DNA of 64,000 nt from Rahnella aceris (GCF_011684115.1 NZ_JAADJV010000001.1:1426001-1490000); one strand, 5' to 3'. Shown: positions 1 through 9,685, counted from the first letter of the stretch. Numbers and translations are program-made. The notes: generated from the sequence alone by a model not told the origin.

Positions 1-384
1 GTCTTCGCGGCCACGCCCATGAATAATCAGCAAGGTGCGTAAATTTTCAGCCTGTGCCTGACAGAAAAAGGCAAACAGTTCCTGACGGCACTGCTCAACA
101 GGTTTGCGCAGCAGGTTCAGGCTGGCTTCCAGCGGGTATTTCCCCTGCCGGAGTTTATCCAGCACTCCCTGCTGTACGCCATCGTGTTTGTATTCGAGAG
201 GGTCATCGCATGGCTGAATATTCAGAAAGCCGGTAGTCAGCGGATTCTCACGCATTTCCGACTCAGGGTCTGCACTCACCTTGTGCCCCGCAACTGAGTT
301 TTTGAGGTAGACCACCCGTTTATCCGACGCCAGTGGCTGTACACCTGCCATCTCCTGACTGAATAAATCATCATCTTCGCTCAT
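1..384 (-). CDS. smrA: Smr-domain DNA endonuclease SmrA (YdaL), 5' part
   Basis: The gene reads leftwards from an ATG at 384 (AGAGG ribosome site just upstream) and leaves the window after 128 codons, so only the N-terminal two thirds are present; E. coli SmrA (YdaL) is about 187 residues. The visible protein begins MSEDDDLFSQEMAGVQPL. Its end enters an Smr domain: the motif LLIIHGRGRED at about residues 118-128 matches the conserved HGxG loop of the family. Smr domains are linked to nicking or RNA endonuclease activity; the cellular role of SmrA is not well known. It is transcribed divergently from the phosphatase gene at 599. Family assignment is firm; the C-terminus cannot be judged. Confidence 0.85.
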   Translation of the reverse strand, partial: MSEDDDLFSQEMAGVQPLASDKRVVYLKNSVAGHKVSADPESEMRENPLTTGFLNIQPCDDPLEYKHDGVQQGVLDKLRQGKYPLEASLNLLRKPVEQCRQELFAFFCQAQAENLRTLLIIHGRGRED

Positions 385-598
385 CTGCTTACCTCTTTTT
401 CAGCGGGGGGACTGCACCAAATTATCGCCATAAACCCGCTGCGGGTAAAGTCACACGCCTGCGGAACTGCGTCGGTAAAAATTCCGGAAATGCCCTGCCC
501 GCCGTTAAAACTCATTTTTATATCTATACTTAGCTGCTGGGGAAGAAGTAAACCAGTGAGCTTGTGCTTAGGTTCCCCGGCACAATTGAGGAGAAAAA

Positions 599-1414
599 AT
601 GCCTTACCTTGATGATCCCTTGATTATTTTCACTGACCTTGATGGCTCACTGCTCGACCATCATGATTACAGTTGGCAACCCGCGCAGCCCTGGCTGGAT
701 AAACTCTCGGTGGCCCAGATTCCGTTAATTTTAACCACCAGTAAAACCTCAGCAGAAGTGGCGGAACTGCAGGCTGACCTGAATCTGACACAGCAGCCTT
801 TTATTGCAGAAAATGGCGCAATCATTCATCTGCCACCTGACTGGCGGGATGAGGACGCCGCGCCGTTTCACCTTTCCGGCGCGAGTTATCGCGAGATCCG
901 CCAGGTTTTAGTGGAACTACGCCAGCGTTATGATTTTGAGTTTCGCGGCTTTGGTGATGTTACGGCGAAACAGGTCGCAGTCTGGACCGGACTGGCGGTC
1001 AAGGACGCGGCACTGGCGATGCAACGTGACGCTTCTGAACCGCTGATCTGGTTCGGTAATGATCTGGATTTCGCGCACCTGAAAAAATGTCTCACGCGCG
1101 AAGGCCTGTCACTGACACGCGGCGGGCGTTTCTGGCACGTAATGGGGGCCGGTGCTGGTAAAGGTCAGGCGGTGCAATGGTTAACGGCGCGCTATCAGCA
1201 AAAACGCGGTCATCCGGTGTTAAGCATAGGTCTGGGAGATGGCCCTAATGATTTATCTATGCTGGAAGCGGTGAATTACGCCGTGGTGATCAAAGGCCAT
1301 CATGAGCATGAAATGCCGCTACAGCGAGACGATGTGACACAGGTTTTTCGCACCGATGAATTTGGCCCGCGCGGCTGGAGTCAGGGGCTGAATCATTTTA
1401 TTACCCTTCTCTGA
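599..1414 (+). CDS. yedP: Mannosyl/glucosyl-3-phosphoglycerate phosphatase (YedP family, HAD)
   Basis: A 271-residue HAD-superfamily phosphatase of the MpgP/YedP type. Motif I is DLDGSLLD (nucleophile D13, acid D15), and the C-terminal metal-binding motif GDGPNDLSML starts at G213. There is no signal peptide, so it is cytosolic. The ATG at 599 has a GAGGAG ribosome site at 588-593. Members of this family remove the phosphate from mannosyl- or glucosyl-3-phosphoglycerate to release the compatible solute. The next gene downstream, 119 bp away on the same strand, is a glucosyl-3-phosphoglycerate synthase-like glycosyltransferase, which makes that role much more plausible than for the lone yedP of E. 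coli. The sugar preference (glucose or mannose) cannot be read from sequence. Confidence 0.85.
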   Translation: MPYLDDPLIIFTDLDGSLLDHHDYSWQPAQPWLDKLSVAQIPLILTTSKTSAEVAELQADLNLTQQPFIAENGAIIHLPPDWRDEDAAPFHLSGASYREIRQVLVELRQRYDFEFRGFGDVTAKQVAVWTGLAVKDAALAMQRDASEPLIWFGNDLDFAHLKKCLTREGLSLTRGGRFWHVMGAGAGKGQAVQWLTARYQQKRGHPVLSIGLGDGPNDLSMLEAVNYAVVIKGHHEHEMPLQRDDVTQVFRTDEFGPRGWSQGLNHFITLL

Positions 1415-1533
1415 AGGAAAAATGGAAAAGGTAAAATACTTTATTAACAGTTGGTTTCCACATTGTTTATCGTTCTGTGTTTGCAGAGAAGACTTCCAAT
1501 AATTTTATCTATTCTAAAATTGGAGAATACCGT

Positions 1534-2754
1534 ATGAGCGATTTTTATCAGGATGGTGTCATTACTAATTTTCATAATCTGACGAACCGCAAAGTCGAAG
1601 AACTGGAATACGATCTGCAGGTGTTCTCCGGCCGCCGTTCAATGGGATTAATATTACCGTCGTTATTTTCAGAACTGGAAGGTCCGGCGCTGACGCGCAT
1701 TGTCGACGAGCTGACGAAAGTCCCGTATCTGGAAGAAATCGTTATTGGTTTAGATCGCGCTGACCGTGATCAATTTTTATTTGCCCGCGAATTTTTCTCC
1801 CGCCTGCCGCAACGTCACCGCATTTTATGGAATGACGGTCCGCGCCTGACTGCACTGGATGAGGAGCTTAAGAAAGAAAACCTTTCCCCGAATGAACCGG
1901 GCAAAGGCCGCAATGTGTGGTTTTGTGTCGGCTATACGCTGGCCTCGCGCCGCACCTCAGTGGTCGGGCTGCATGATTGTGACATTGTCACGTACAGTCG
2001 CGAGATGCTGGCTCGCCTGATGTATCCGGTGGCAAATCCCAACTTCCATTACGATTTCTGCAAAGGTTATTACGCCCGTGTGGCAGACGGGAAATTCAAT
2101 GGCCGCGTCGGTCGCCTGCTGGTTTTCCCGTTGCTGAAATCCCTGCAAATCGTTTACGGCCACTCTGATTTTCTTGAGTATCTGCGCACCTTCCGTTACC
2201 CGCTTTCAGGTGAATTTGCGATGCGCACGCATGTTCTGAACGATTTGCGCATTCCGAGTGACTGGGGGCTGGAAATTGGTGTGCTGTCAGAACTGCACCG
2301 TAATACGGCGACCAAGCGTATTTGTCAGGTGGATATTGCCGACAATTACGACCATAAACACCAGCCGATGTCAGAAGAGGATGCGTCTAATGGTTTACAG
2401 CGCATGAGTATTGATATCACCAAAGCGCTGTATCGTAAGATGGCTATTCTCGGCGTGAATATTACCAGTGAGTCTTTCCGTATTCTGAAAGCGACCTATT
2501 ATCGTAATGCGCTGGACATGATCGACGGATTTGAAAATGACGCCAAAATGAACGGGTTAACTTTTGACCGTCACAGCGAGGAATCGGCGGTAGAATTATT
2601 CTCAGGCGCGATCATGGAAGCCGGTCAGGCTTTTGTGGATACGCCGAGCGAAAAGCCGTTCATTCCAAGCTGGAGCCGTGTGCAGTCCGCCTTCCCGGAC
2701 ATGCTGGACCGCATTCATGAAGCAGTCGAAAAAGATAATGAAGGCGATGTGTAA
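1534..2754 (+). CDS. gpgS: Glucosyl-3-phosphoglycerate synthase-like glycosyltransferase
   Basis: A 406-residue cytosolic GT-A fold glycosyltransferase that looks like the GT81 GpgS family. The metal/nucleotide motif DCD is at D148-D150 within GLHDCDIVTY, and a GRNVWFCVGYTLA stretch precedes it. GpgS transfers glucose from an NDP-glucose to 3-phosphoglycerate, and the upstream phosphatase would complete synthesis of glucosylglycerate, a protectant in salt or nitrogen stress. I chose the ATG at 1534 because it has GGAG at 1522-1525 with eight bases of spacing. The frame stays open upstream to 1477, but that extension (MFAEKTSNN...) overlaps the ribosome site and looks non-coding. An intrinsic terminator follows. 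Donor sugar and nucleotide are inferred from the family only. Confidence 0.75.
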   Translation: MSDFYQDGVITNFHNLTNRKVEELEYDLQVFSGRRSMGLILPSLFSELEGPALTRIVDELTKVPYLEEIVIGLDRADRDQFLFAREFFSRLPQRHRILWNDGPRLTALDEELKKENLSPNEPGKGRNVWFCVGYTLASRRTSVVGLHDCDIVTYSREMLARLMYPVANPNFHYDFCKGYYARVADGKFNGRVGRLLVFPLLKSLQIVYGHSDFLEYLRTFRYPLSGEFAMRTHVLNDLRIPSDWGLEIGVLSELHRNTATKRICQVDIADNYDHKHQPMSEEDASNGLQRMSIDITKALYRKMAILGVNITSESFRILKATYYRNALDMIDGFENDAKMNGLTFDRHSEESAVELFSGAIMEAGQAFVDTPSEKPFIPSWSRVQSAFPDMLDRIHEAVEKDNEGDV

Positions 2755-2783
2755 CGCCTTTTAAAAGAATTACCGCAGAAAGT

Positions 2784-2811
2784 AAAAACGCTGCAATCGC
2801 AGCGTTTTTTT
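2784..2811 (+). terminator. Intrinsic terminator after gpgS
   Basis: A six-base-pair GC stem (CGCTGC at 2789-2794, GCAGCG at 2799-2804) with loop AATC is extended by A/T pairs and followed by seven T. It ends the phosphatase-synthase unit. The flanking A run lets it also work for the converging terC transcript. Confidence 0.85.
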
Positions 2812-2833
2812 ATGCATAAATTTCAGACTGGCG

Positions 2834-3859
2834 TTACGCGGCTTCTTTTTTCCCTGGGAAAAGTAAGCTGGCAATGATGCCTAACGCCAGAACACCCAGC
2901 ACCACGTAAAGGCTGGCTAATGCGCTGATTTCAATCCCGTGATGCCACAGATGGTTACTGGAATTCAGTGCCAGTTTTGCCGCCACGAAGAACAGCAGGA
3001 AGATCACTGATTTCTCCAGATGCACCAGATATTTACGCAGAGCCTCGAGCACGAAATACATCGTACGTAAACCAAGCACGGCAAACATCATGGCGGAATA
3101 GACGATCAGAGGTTCACGGCTGACAGCGATGACGGCAGGTACGCTGTCAAAAGCAAACATCAGGTCTGAAATTTCAACCACAGCAATGCACAGCAATAAC
3201 GGCGTTGCATAACGTACGCCCTTCTTCACCGTAAAGCTGAAGCCCTGATTTTCCGGCTTCGCCAGTTCAGCTTCTACCTGCTCACTGCTGACCAGGAAAT
3301 GTGGCCCCACCAGTTTCGGGAACACCGGGAAGAAACGACGTACCATACGGTTAGCAATATGATCGGAGTAATCATCATTTTCTTCATCATCGCTGGAGGC
3401 GCGCATCATCAGAATAGCGGTCCAGAGAATGACAACGGCAAACACCATTTCCACCCATGGTCCCAGCGCCAGCAGGCTGGTGCCAATGACCACGAAAATC
3501 CCCCTGAAGACAATTGCGCCAATCACGCCCCAGTAAAGAATGCGGTGACGATAGCCATCCGGCACTTTAAACCAGGCAAAAATGGCCATAATCACAAACA
3601 GGTTATCAATGGAAAGCACCTGTTCCAGCGCATAACCGGTAAGGAAAAGACTGGCGACTTCTTTGCCGTGATGGATATATAAGAATCCGGCAAAACCAAG
3701 AGAAACAGCGATCCAGAATAGGGTCCAAAGGGAGGCACTTTTCAGGCCGATAGGCTTATGACTGCGGTGGGCAAAGATGTCAGTCAGCAGCGCCGCAACA
3801 GCTACAACGACAAAAACAAGCGTGGTTTCAAACGGAAAACCCAGAGAATCAGACTGCAT
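2834..3859 (-). CDS. terC: TerC family integral membrane protein
   Basis: A 341-residue polytopic protein with about nine hydrophobic segments, close in length and sequence to the tellurite-resistance TerC protein. Family hallmarks are the intramembrane acidic motifs EQVLSIDNLFV (about residues 79-89) and VVEISDLMFAFDSVPA (about 228-243). The central charged loop (DDEENDDYSDH) is cytoplasmic or periplasmic. TerC/Alx proteins are implicated in metal-ion handling, notably manganese export for Alx, and in metalation of secreted proteins. No other ter genes are nearby, so a tellurite role is not implied. The ATG at 3859 sits behind a TAGGAAAGG ribosome site. I see no yybP-ykoY (manganese) riboswitch in the 5' leader. 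Confidence 0.85.
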   Translation of the reverse strand: MQSDSLGFPFETTLVFVVVAVAALLTDIFAHRSHKPIGLKSASLWTLFWIAVSLGFAGFLYIHHGKEVASLFLTGYALEQVLSIDNLFVIMAIFAWFKVPDGYRHRILYWGVIGAIVFRGIFVVIGTSLLALGPWVEMVFAVVILWTAILMMRASSDDEENDDYSDHIANRMVRRFFPVFPKLVGPHFLVSSEQVEAELAKPENQGFSFTVKKGVRYATPLLLCIAVVEISDLMFAFDSVPAVIAVSREPLIVYSAMMFAVLGLRTMYFVLEALRKYLVHLEKSVIFLLFFVAAKLALNSSNHLWHHGIEISALASLYVVLGVLALGIIASLLFPGKKEAA

Positions 3860-4175
3860 TACACCTTTCCTAAAGTAAACGAAAGCTAAACGAATTCAGC
3901 CATTGTAAGCGGTTGTGAGGTGAATGGGTATCAAAGTCGATCCGGTACGGCGTTTTATGCCATAATCCGATGCGTCTTTTACGGCAAGAATTGCAAAAAA
4001 TCTTGGTCAATAACGAACCAAAACGGATAATGAAATAGACGTTTTCTCTCCTAAATTGATTCAATCTACTTATTCTCTAAAATTTAAATATTCTTTTTAG
4101 TGATAATTTGATCCAGCTTTGAATCTCATTGATTCTCAATTGGGCTTAATTCTCAGTGCAGATCAAAATAATGAG

Positions 4176-4206
4176 AAAAAAAACCCGTTAAAAAACGGGG
4201 TTTTTT
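4176..4206 (+). terminator. Orphan terminator-like hairpin upstream of fnr
   Basis: CCCGTT (4184-4189) pairs with AACGGG (4194-4199) across a four-A loop, flanked by an A tract on the left and GTTTTTT on the right, so it could act on either strand. No annotated gene ends here: terC starts 320 bp to the left and fnr begins 94 bp to the right. It may end a short plus-strand transcript, insulate fnr, or attenuate it. Confidence 0.55.
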
Positions 4207-4221
4207 AACATTTCGCCCTTT

Positions 4222-4241
4222 TAGCTACTTATAGCTACTTA
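4222..4241 (+). repeat. Perfect 10-bp tandem repeat in the fnr promoter region
   Basis: TAGCTACTTA occurs twice head-to-tail at 4222-4231 and 4232-4241, about one helical turn per unit, between the orphan hairpin and the FNR box. It may be a recent slippage duplication or a paired protein site. No function is known to me. Confidence 0.8.
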
Positions 4242-4266
4242 TCACTCGCTGCAAAAGATGTTAAAA

Positions 4267-4280
4267 TTGACCCATATCAA
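4267..4280 (+). promoter_or_regulatory. FNR binding site in front of fnr (autoregulation)
   Basis: TTGACCCATATCAA matches the FNR consensus TTGATnnnnATCAA with one mismatch. It ends 19 bases before the fnr start codon. The E. coli fnr gene has a very similar site (TTGACAAATATCAA) at the same place, through which FNR represses its own synthesis under anaerobiosis. The position close to the ATG fits repression rather than activation. Confidence 0.8.
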
Positions 4281-4299
4281 TATTGCCAGAGTGACTCTT

Positions 4300-5055
4300 A
4301 TGATCCCGGAAAAGCGTATTATTCGACGTATCCAATCTGGTGGCTGTGCAATCCATTGTCAGGACTGTAGCATCAGCCAGCTTTGTATTCCTTTCACACT
4401 GAACGAACACGAGCTCGATCAGTTAGACAACATTATTGAAAGGAAAAAGCCGATCCAAAAAGGTCAGGCATTGTTTAAAGCCGGTGATGAACTGAAGTCT
4501 TTATATGCGATTCGCTCAGGCACCATCAAAAGTTACACCATCACTGAGCAAGGCGACGAGCAAATCACTGGCTTCCATCTTGCGGGCGATTTAGTGGGTT
4601 TTGATGCCATTGGAGGCTTACAGCATCCAAGTTTTGCGCAAGCGTTGGAAACGTCTATGGTTTGTGAAATTCCGTTTGAGACCCTCGACGATCTCTCCGG
4701 AAAAATGCCGAATCTGCGCCAGCAAATGATGCGCCTGATGAGCGGTGAGATAAAAGGCGACCAGGATATGATCCTGCTGTTGTCGAAGAAAAATGCTGAA
4801 GAACGACTGGCTGCATTTATCTACAACCTCTCCCGCCGCTTTGCGCAACGTGGTTTCTCTCAGCGCGAATTCCGCCTGACCATGACCCGTGGCGACATCG
4901 GTAATTACCTCGGCCTGACCGTGGAAACTATCAGCCGTTTACTCGGTCGTTTCCAGAAATCAGAAATGCTGAGCGTAAAAGGTAAATACATCACCATTGA
5001 GAATCATGAAATGCTTTCTCAATTAGCCGGTCAGTCTGCTCCGGTTTCTGCCTGA
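4300..5055 (+). CDS. fnr: Fumarate/nitrate reduction regulator FNR
   Basis: A 251-residue oxygen-sensing CRP/FNR-family transcription factor, essentially the length of E. coli FNR (250). The N-terminal cysteines C20, C23 and C29 plus a cysteine near residue 122 (SMVCEIP) are the four ligands of the oxygen-labile 4Fe-4S cluster; C16 is the extra non-ligand cysteine also seen in E. coli. A cyclic-nucleotide-fold domain, a dimer helix and a helix-turn-helix with the recognition residues E-SR (in [11 protein letters not shown]) follow. I chose the ATG at 4300 ([12 protein letters not shown]) over the in-frame ATG at 4258 because it matches the family start and leaves the FNR box outside the gene. 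The product is cytosolic and global. A 13-bp hairpin follows the stop. Confidence 0.97.
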   Translation: MIPEKRIIRRIQSGGCAIHCQDCSISQLCIPFTLNEHELDQLDNIIERKKPIQKGQALFKAGDELKSLYAIRSGTIKSYTITEQGDEQITGFHLAGDLVGFDAIGGLQHPSFAQALETSMVCEIPFETLDDLSGKMPNLRQQMMRLMSGEIKGDQDMILLLSKKNAEERLAAFIYNLSRRFAQRGFSQREFRLTMTRGDIGNYLGLTVETISRLLGRFQKSEMLSVKGKYITIENHEMLSQLAGQSAPVSA

Positions 5056-5060
5056 TAAAT

Positions 5061-5104
5061 ATTGAGTCGGATCTGCAAAGAATAATTTGTTGATCCGACT
5101 CAAT
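5061..5104 (+). terminator. 13-bp perfect inverted repeat after fnr
   Basis: ATTGAGTCGGATC (5061-5073) is exactly complementary to GATCCGACTCAAT (5092-5104), with an 18-base loop that can itself pair partly (GCAAA with TTTGT). It starts six bases after the fnr stop. The following T tract is weak (TTTCTCC), so it may be a terminator, a 3'-end stabiliser, or both. Confidence 0.6.
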
Positions 5105-5190
5105 TTCTCCTCTGTCCGATTGCTTAATCTTGGTTTACTCTGTACTTAATACACTGACCGCCGTTCTTCTACAGGTGTTAAGGAGTCCCC

Positions 5191-6150
5191 ATGGCTAAGT
5201 ATCAGAATTTACTGGTTGCTATAGACCCCAATCAGGATGACCAACCCGCGCTACGTCGTGCCGTTTATCTGGTGCAACGTAATGGCGGCCGCATCAAAGC
5301 CTTCCTGTCGATTTATGACTTCTCCTATGAGATGACCACCATGCTGTCGCCCGACGAACGGACCAGTATGCGACAAAGTGTGATCAGCGAACGGGAAGAA
5401 TGGATTAAAGAACAGTGCCGGTATTATGTCGAAGCTGGCATTCCCATTGATGTCAAAGTTGTCTGGCATAACAAACCTTTCGAAGCCATCATTCAGGAAG
5501 TCGTTTCCAATAATCACGACTTGTTGTTGAAAATGGCTCATCAGCATGACCGCCTTGAGTCGGTTATTTTCACTCCGACTGACTGGAACTTACTGCGTAA
5601 ATGTCCGTGTCCGGTATGGATGGTAAAAGACCAGCCGTGGCCGGAAGGCGGCAAAGCGGTGGTTGCTGTCAACCTTTCCAGCGAAGAACCTTATCACGAC
5701 CCGCTCAACATTAAACTGGTGAAAGAGACCATTGAGCTGGCGTCTCACGTTAATCAGACGGAAGTCCATCTGGTCGGCGCCTATCCGGTTACGCCAATCA
5801 ATATTGCTATTGAACTGCCGGACTTCGACCCAAGCGTATATAACGACGCCATCCGCGGTCAGCATCTGATCGCGATGAAAGCGTTGCGACAGAAATTCCA
5901 GCTTGATGAAAAATATACGCACGTGGAAAAAGGCCTGCCGGAAGAAGTCATTCCTGACCTTGCAGAGCATTTGCAGGCAGGTGTGGTTGTTCTTGGTGCG
6001 ATTGGCCGCACCGGCCTTTCTGCCGCATTTTTGGGGAATACTACTGAACAGGTGATCGACCATCTGAAATGCGATTTGCTGGCAATCAAACCCGATGATT
6101 TCGAATGCCCTATTACGTCAGATGACGACGAAGAAGATGAAGACGAGTAA
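5191..6150 (+). CDS. uspE: Universal stress protein UspE
   Basis: A 319-residue cytosolic protein made of two tandem Usp domains (about 1-150 and 155-305), very similar along its length to E. coli UspE (316 residues), including the stretches YDFSYEMTT and MAHQHDRLE and the nucleotide-binding-like end [17 protein letters not shown]. UspE is induced in growth arrest and is linked to resistance to DNA damage, motility and cell aggregation; its biochemical activity is not defined. The C-terminus is strongly acidic (DDDEEDEDE). The ATG at 5191 has AGGAG at 5181-5185. The fnr-uspE order is shared with many Enterobacterales and suggests a common oxygen and stress context. Confidence 0.95.
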   Translation: MAKYQNLLVAIDPNQDDQPALRRAVYLVQRNGGRIKAFLSIYDFSYEMTTMLSPDERTSMRQSVISEREEWIKEQCRYYVEAGIPIDVKVVWHNKPFEAIIQEVVSNNHDLLLKMAHQHDRLESVIFTPTDWNLLRKCPCPVWMVKDQPWPEGGKAVVAVNLSSEEPYHDPLNIKLVKETIELASHVNQTEVHLVGAYPVTPINIAIELPDFDPSVYNDAIRGQHLIAMKALRQKFQLDEKYTHVEKGLPEEVIPDLAEHLQAGVVVLGAIGRTGLSAAFLGNTTEQVIDHLKCDLLAIKPDDFECPITSDDDEEDEDE

Positions 6151-6171
6151 AGTCTGATTCATACAAAAAAT

Positions 6172-6199
6172 AAAGGCCAGTCAACTGACTGGCCTTTTT
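6172..6199. terminator. Bidirectional terminator between uspE and pntB
   Basis: GGCCAGTC (6175-6182) pairs with GACTGGCC (6187-6194) across the loop AACT, with A runs on the left and five T on the right, so it serves both converging transcripts. Confidence 0.85.
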
Positions 6200-6219
6200 G
6201 CATTACGGATTTCGATTGA

Positions 6220-7611
6220 TTACAGCGCGCGCAGGATTTTCTCTACGCTTTCTTTAGCATCGCCAAACAGCATTTGGGTATTTTCTTTGAAGAACAGCGG
6301 GTTCTGCACACCGGCATAACCGGTATTCATTGAACGTTTAAACACAATCACGTTCTGCGCTTTCCACACTTCCAACACTGGCATACCGGCGATTGGGCTG
6401 CGCGGATCTTCCTGCGCGGCCGGGTTCACGGTGTCATTGGCACCAATAACCAGCACCACGTCGGTATCGCTGAAATCATCATTGATTTCATCCATTTCCA
6501 GCACGATGTCATACGGCACTTTTGCTTCGGCCAGCAAGACGTTCATGTGGCCCGGCAGACGCCCCGCAACAGGGTGAATACCGAAACGCACCTTGATGCC
6601 TTTCGCGCGCAATTTCGCCGTGATGTCATGCACCGGATACTGTGCCTGAGCAACTGCCATACCATAGCCAGGAGTGATGATTACTGAGCTGGCATTTTTG
6701 AGCATATCAGCCACATCTTCCGCGCTGGCTTCGTGATATTCACCCATCTCTTCAGCATCACCGGTAGAAGAACCGTCAGTACCGAAACCGCCTGCAATCA
6801 CACTAATGAACGAACGGTTCATGGCTTTACACATGATATAGGACAGAATTGCACCGGAAGACCCCACCAGCGCACCGGTGACGATCAGCAGGTCGTTGCT
6901 GAGCATGAAACCTGCCGCAGCTGCAGCCCAACCGGAATAGGAGTTCAGCATGGAAACCACAACCGGCATATCCGCGCCGCCGATGGAGGACACCAGGTGC
7001 CAGCCAAACGCCAGTGCGATCAGGGTCATGATCAGTAATGCGAGAACCTGCAGCCCTACGCTTTCAGTGCGAACAAACATCACCATCAGCAGGAAGGAAA
7101 TGACCAGTGCAGCCAGATTCAGTTTATGCCGGTGTGGCAATGCCAGCGGTTTGGAAGAGATGATCCCACGCAGTTTGCCGAACGCCACAATCGAACCGGT
7201 AAAGGTCACTGCGCCGATGAAGATACCGAGGAATACTTCGGTCAGATGGATATTTTCCATCACGCCTTCCATCGGCACAACACCGTGATCCAGATAGCTG
7301 TTAAAGCCCACCAGAACCGCCGCCAGACCCACGAAGCTGTGCAGAATCGCCACCAGCTCAGGCATTTCGGTCATTTCGACTTTACGCGCCAGATAAACAC
7401 CGATCGCACCGCCAATCACCATAGCAACGATGATCCAGCCAACATTGCCGGAGTCAGGTCCAAGGATGGTCGCGATTAACGCGATCGCCATCCCGGTGAC
7501 ACCGAAAATGTTACCCTGCTTGGATGTTTCATGTTTTGACAACCCAGCCAGGCTGCAAATAAACAGAATTGCGGCAACAATATATGCTGCTGTTACTAAA
7601 CCCCCAGACAT
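6220..7611 (-). CDS. pntB: NAD(P) transhydrogenase subunit beta
   Basis: A 463-residue inner-membrane subunit of the proton-translocating transhydrogenase (E. coli PntB is 462). The N-terminal half is a set of about nine membrane helices; the C-terminal third is the cytosolic NADP(H)-binding domain III, with the fingerprint [13 protein letters not shown] and the later [12 protein letters not shown] and FKRSMNTGY segments. With PntA it couples proton entry to reduction of NADP+ by NADH. The ATG at 7611 has GGGGAA just upstream and lies nine bases after the pntA stop, so the pair is co-transcribed and probably translationally linked. Confidence 0.96.
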   Translation of the reverse strand: MSGGLVTAAYIVAAILFICSLAGLSKHETSKQGNIFGVTGMAIALIATILGPDSGNVGWIIVAMVIGGAIGVYLARKVEMTEMPELVAILHSFVGLAAVLVGFNSYLDHGVVPMEGVMENIHLTEVFLGIFIGAVTFTGSIVAFGKLRGIISSKPLALPHRHKLNLAALVISFLLMVMFVRTESVGLQVLALLIMTLIALAFGWHLVSSIGGADMPVVVSMLNSYSGWAAAAAGFMLSNDLLIVTGALVGSSGAILSYIMCKAMNRSFISVIAGGFGTDGSSTGDAEEMGEYHEASAEDVADMLKNASSVIITPGYGMAVAQAQYPVHDITAKLRAKGIKVRFGIHPVAGRLPGHMNVLLAEAKVPYDIVLEMDEINDDFSDTDVVLVIGANDTVNPAAQEDPRSPIAGMPVLEVWKAQNVIVFKRSMNTGYAGVQNPLFFKENTQMLFGDAKESVEKILRAL

Positions 7612-7620
7612 ATATTCCCC

Positions 7621-9150
7621 TTAGTTCTTACGAAACATCTTCAGCATGCGCTGAGTGACGGTGAATCCGCCGAAAATATTGATACTGGCAATCAGAACTG
7701 CGACGAAGGACAGGAAACTCACCCAGCCGCCGTGACCGATTTGCAGTACGGCACCGACCACGATAATCCCGGAGATGGCGTTAGTCACCGACATCAGCGG
7801 GGTATGCAGCGCATGACTGACATTCCACACCACGTAATAACCGACCACGCACGAAAGCGCGAATACGGTAAAGTGGGAAAGGAATTCTTTCGGGGCAACG
7901 TTCGCCAGCCAGCCAAACAGCACAATAGCCACAGCCATAATGATGAATTTGGTCCACGGCGACGCCGGTTTGGCTTCAGCTTTGGCAACAGGCTCTGCGG
8001 CTTTCGCAGCCTGAGGCTGAGCAGAGACCTGAATCGGCGGTGCAGGCCAGGTGACTTCGCCGGATTTAACGACTGTCACACCGCGCACAACGGTATCTTC
8101 GAAATCAATCTCGATTTCCCCGTTCTTCTCTTTGCACAGCAATTTCAGCAGGTTAACCAGGTTGGTACCGTAAAGCTGGGAAGACTGCGTTGGCAGACGA
8201 CTTGGCAAATCGGTATAGCCGATAATCTTCACGCCGTTTTCAGTGGTCGTGATTTTGTCTGCTACTGTCAGCTCACAGTTACCGCCTGTCTGAGCCGCCA
8301 GATCGACGATCACACTGCCCGGCTTCATAGAGGCAACCATCTCTTTGGTGATGAGCTTCGGTGCAGGACGGCCAGGGATTAACGCGGTCGTGACGATAAT
8401 GTCCACTTCTTCGGCCTGCGCCGCAAACAACGCCATTTCCGCTTTAATGAACGCTTCGGACATCACTTTGGCATAACCGTCGCCGCTGCCTGCTTCTTCC
8501 TCGAAATCCAGCTCGAGGAATTCAGCGCCCATACTTTTGACCTGCTCTTTCACTTCCGGGCGGGTATCAAACGCACGGACGATAGCACCGAGGCTGCCAG
8601 CTGCACCGATAGCAGCCAGCCCTGCCACACCGGCACCGATAATCATCACTTTTGCCGGTGGCACTTTACCTGCGGCAGTAATCTGCCCGGTAAAGAAACG
8701 ACCGAACTCATGCGCCGCTTCAACGATCGCACGATAACCGGCAATGTTAGCCATTGAGCTCAGGGCATCAAGGGATTGCGCACGGGAAATACGCGGCACA
8801 GAATCCATAGCCATTGCCGTCACCTGACGGTCGGCCAGTTTTTGGATCAGATCAGGGTTTTGCGCAGGCCAGATAAAGCTGACTAACGTGGTTCCCGCCT
8901 GTAATTTATCGATTTCATCGTTTTCTGGCGCATTAACCTTCAAAACGATATCTGAGTGCCATACATCATCACCGCTGACGACTGATGCCCCCGCTTGCTC
9001 ATAAGCCGAGTCTTCAAAGCTGGCTAACTTACCGGCCCCCTGTTCGATAGCGACCGTAAAGCCGAGTTTCAACAACTGCTCCACCGTTTTCGGCGTGGCT
9101 GCAACCCTGGCTTCATTGGTCAACCGCTCTCTTGGTACACCAATACGCAT
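7621..9150 (-). CDS. pntA: NAD(P) transhydrogenase subunit alpha
   Basis: A 509-residue subunit (E. coli PntA is 510). The N-terminal domain I binds NAD(H), with the Rossmann motif [18 protein letters not shown] at about 171-188 and the mobile loop around [21 protein letters not shown] linker rich in Ala, Pro and Lys follows, then four hydrophobic helices of domain II near the C-terminus ending in MLKMFRKN. I placed the start at the ATG at 9150 ([10 protein letters not shown]), preceded by GGTGAAGGG, rather than the in-frame upstream ATG at 9195, which would add 15 residues absent from the family. It is the first gene of pntAB. Confidence 0.96.
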   Translation of the reverse strand: MRIGVPRERLTNEARVAATPKTVEQLLKLGFTVAIEQGAGKLASFEDSAYEQAGASVVSGDDVWHSDIVLKVNAPENDEIDKLQAGTTLVSFIWPAQNPDLIQKLADRQVTAMAMDSVPRISRAQSLDALSSMANIAGYRAIVEAAHEFGRFFTGQITAAGKVPPAKVMIIGAGVAGLAAIGAAGSLGAIVRAFDTRPEVKEQVKSMGAEFLELDFEEEAGSGDGYAKVMSEAFIKAEMALFAAQAEEVDIIVTTALIPGRPAPKLITKEMVASMKPGSVIVDLAAQTGGNCELTVADKITTTENGVKIIGYTDLPSRLPTQSSQLYGTNLVNLLKLLCKEKNGEIEIDFEDTVVRGVTVVKSGEVTWPAPPIQVSAQPQAAKAAEPVAKAEAKPASPWTKFIIMAVAIVLFGWLANVAPKEFLSHFTVFALSCVVGYYVVWNVSHALHTPLMSVTNAISGIIVVGAVLQIGHGGWVSFLSFVAVLIASINIFGGFTVTQRMLKMFRKN

Positions 9151-9685
9151 AGTATTCCCTTCACCCTTTTCATTGATGATTTTTGTCATCGACATAACAA
9201 TTCAAGTACAAGCCCGTCGGTTCATAAGCCACCGAATTTTATTTTTTCAGGCTGACTATAACCTACTGAATATCTAATCAATAATCTACGTATCACAGCG
9301 ATAGACAGGTAATTAATATTAAAAAAGTCGATATGGTCCGCAAACCTGCTGCAAACCCTGAGAAACAAGCCTTTAATCCACCTCATAACAACCGTAACAC
9401 CGGATCAATCACTCAGGATCCTTCTACCATAACCCGCTCGGACTGGGCATAAAAGTTAGAAAATAGTGAATAATTAACATTTATTTCACTACTTGGATTA
9501 TTCAACAAACTTATATAAGTTATGCGCAGTAATAAAAGTGATGTGATATACCGGTAGCACACGCATTATTGCCATAAATTGCTGAGACACTTGGCATTGT
9601 TACATGCAATAATCGTCCGCTAACCTGTTACACATCAAGAATTCAGCACGTTTCAACATTACTGCGCAAGGTGGAAGGATTTTTT
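9151..9685. other. 535-bp divergent intergenic region pntA/ydgH
   Basis: The region is AT-rich and holds the promoters of pntAB (leftward) and ydgH (rightward). One imperfect inverted repeat is visible: TAGTGAATAA at 9464-9473 against TTATTTCACTA at 9481-9491. I found no supported gene or known operator in it. Confidence 0.5.

Larger units (their letters stand above)
3860..4299. other. Intergenic control region between terC and fnr
   Basis: This 440-bp AT-rich region lies between divergent genes. It contains, left to right, the terC leader, a terminator-like hairpin at 4176-4206, a 10-bp tandem repeat at 4222-4241 and an FNR box at 4267-4280. I found no supported protein-coding gene in it. 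A start at 4258 in frame with fnr exists, but it would place the FNR box inside the coding region and is not the family start. Confidence 0.7.

Noticed and set aside
1477..1533. Upstream start for the GpgS-like protein
   Set aside because: It would include the ribosome site of the ATG at 1534 and adds residues not expected in the family.
3860..4060. Possible manganese (yybP-ykoY) riboswitch in the terC leader
   Set aside because: I did not find the conserved loop elements or a strong alternative hairpin in this leader, although the family often has one.
5590..6063. 157-codon minus-strand frame opposite uspE
   Set aside because: Antisense shadow of uspE, with no ribosome site or homology.
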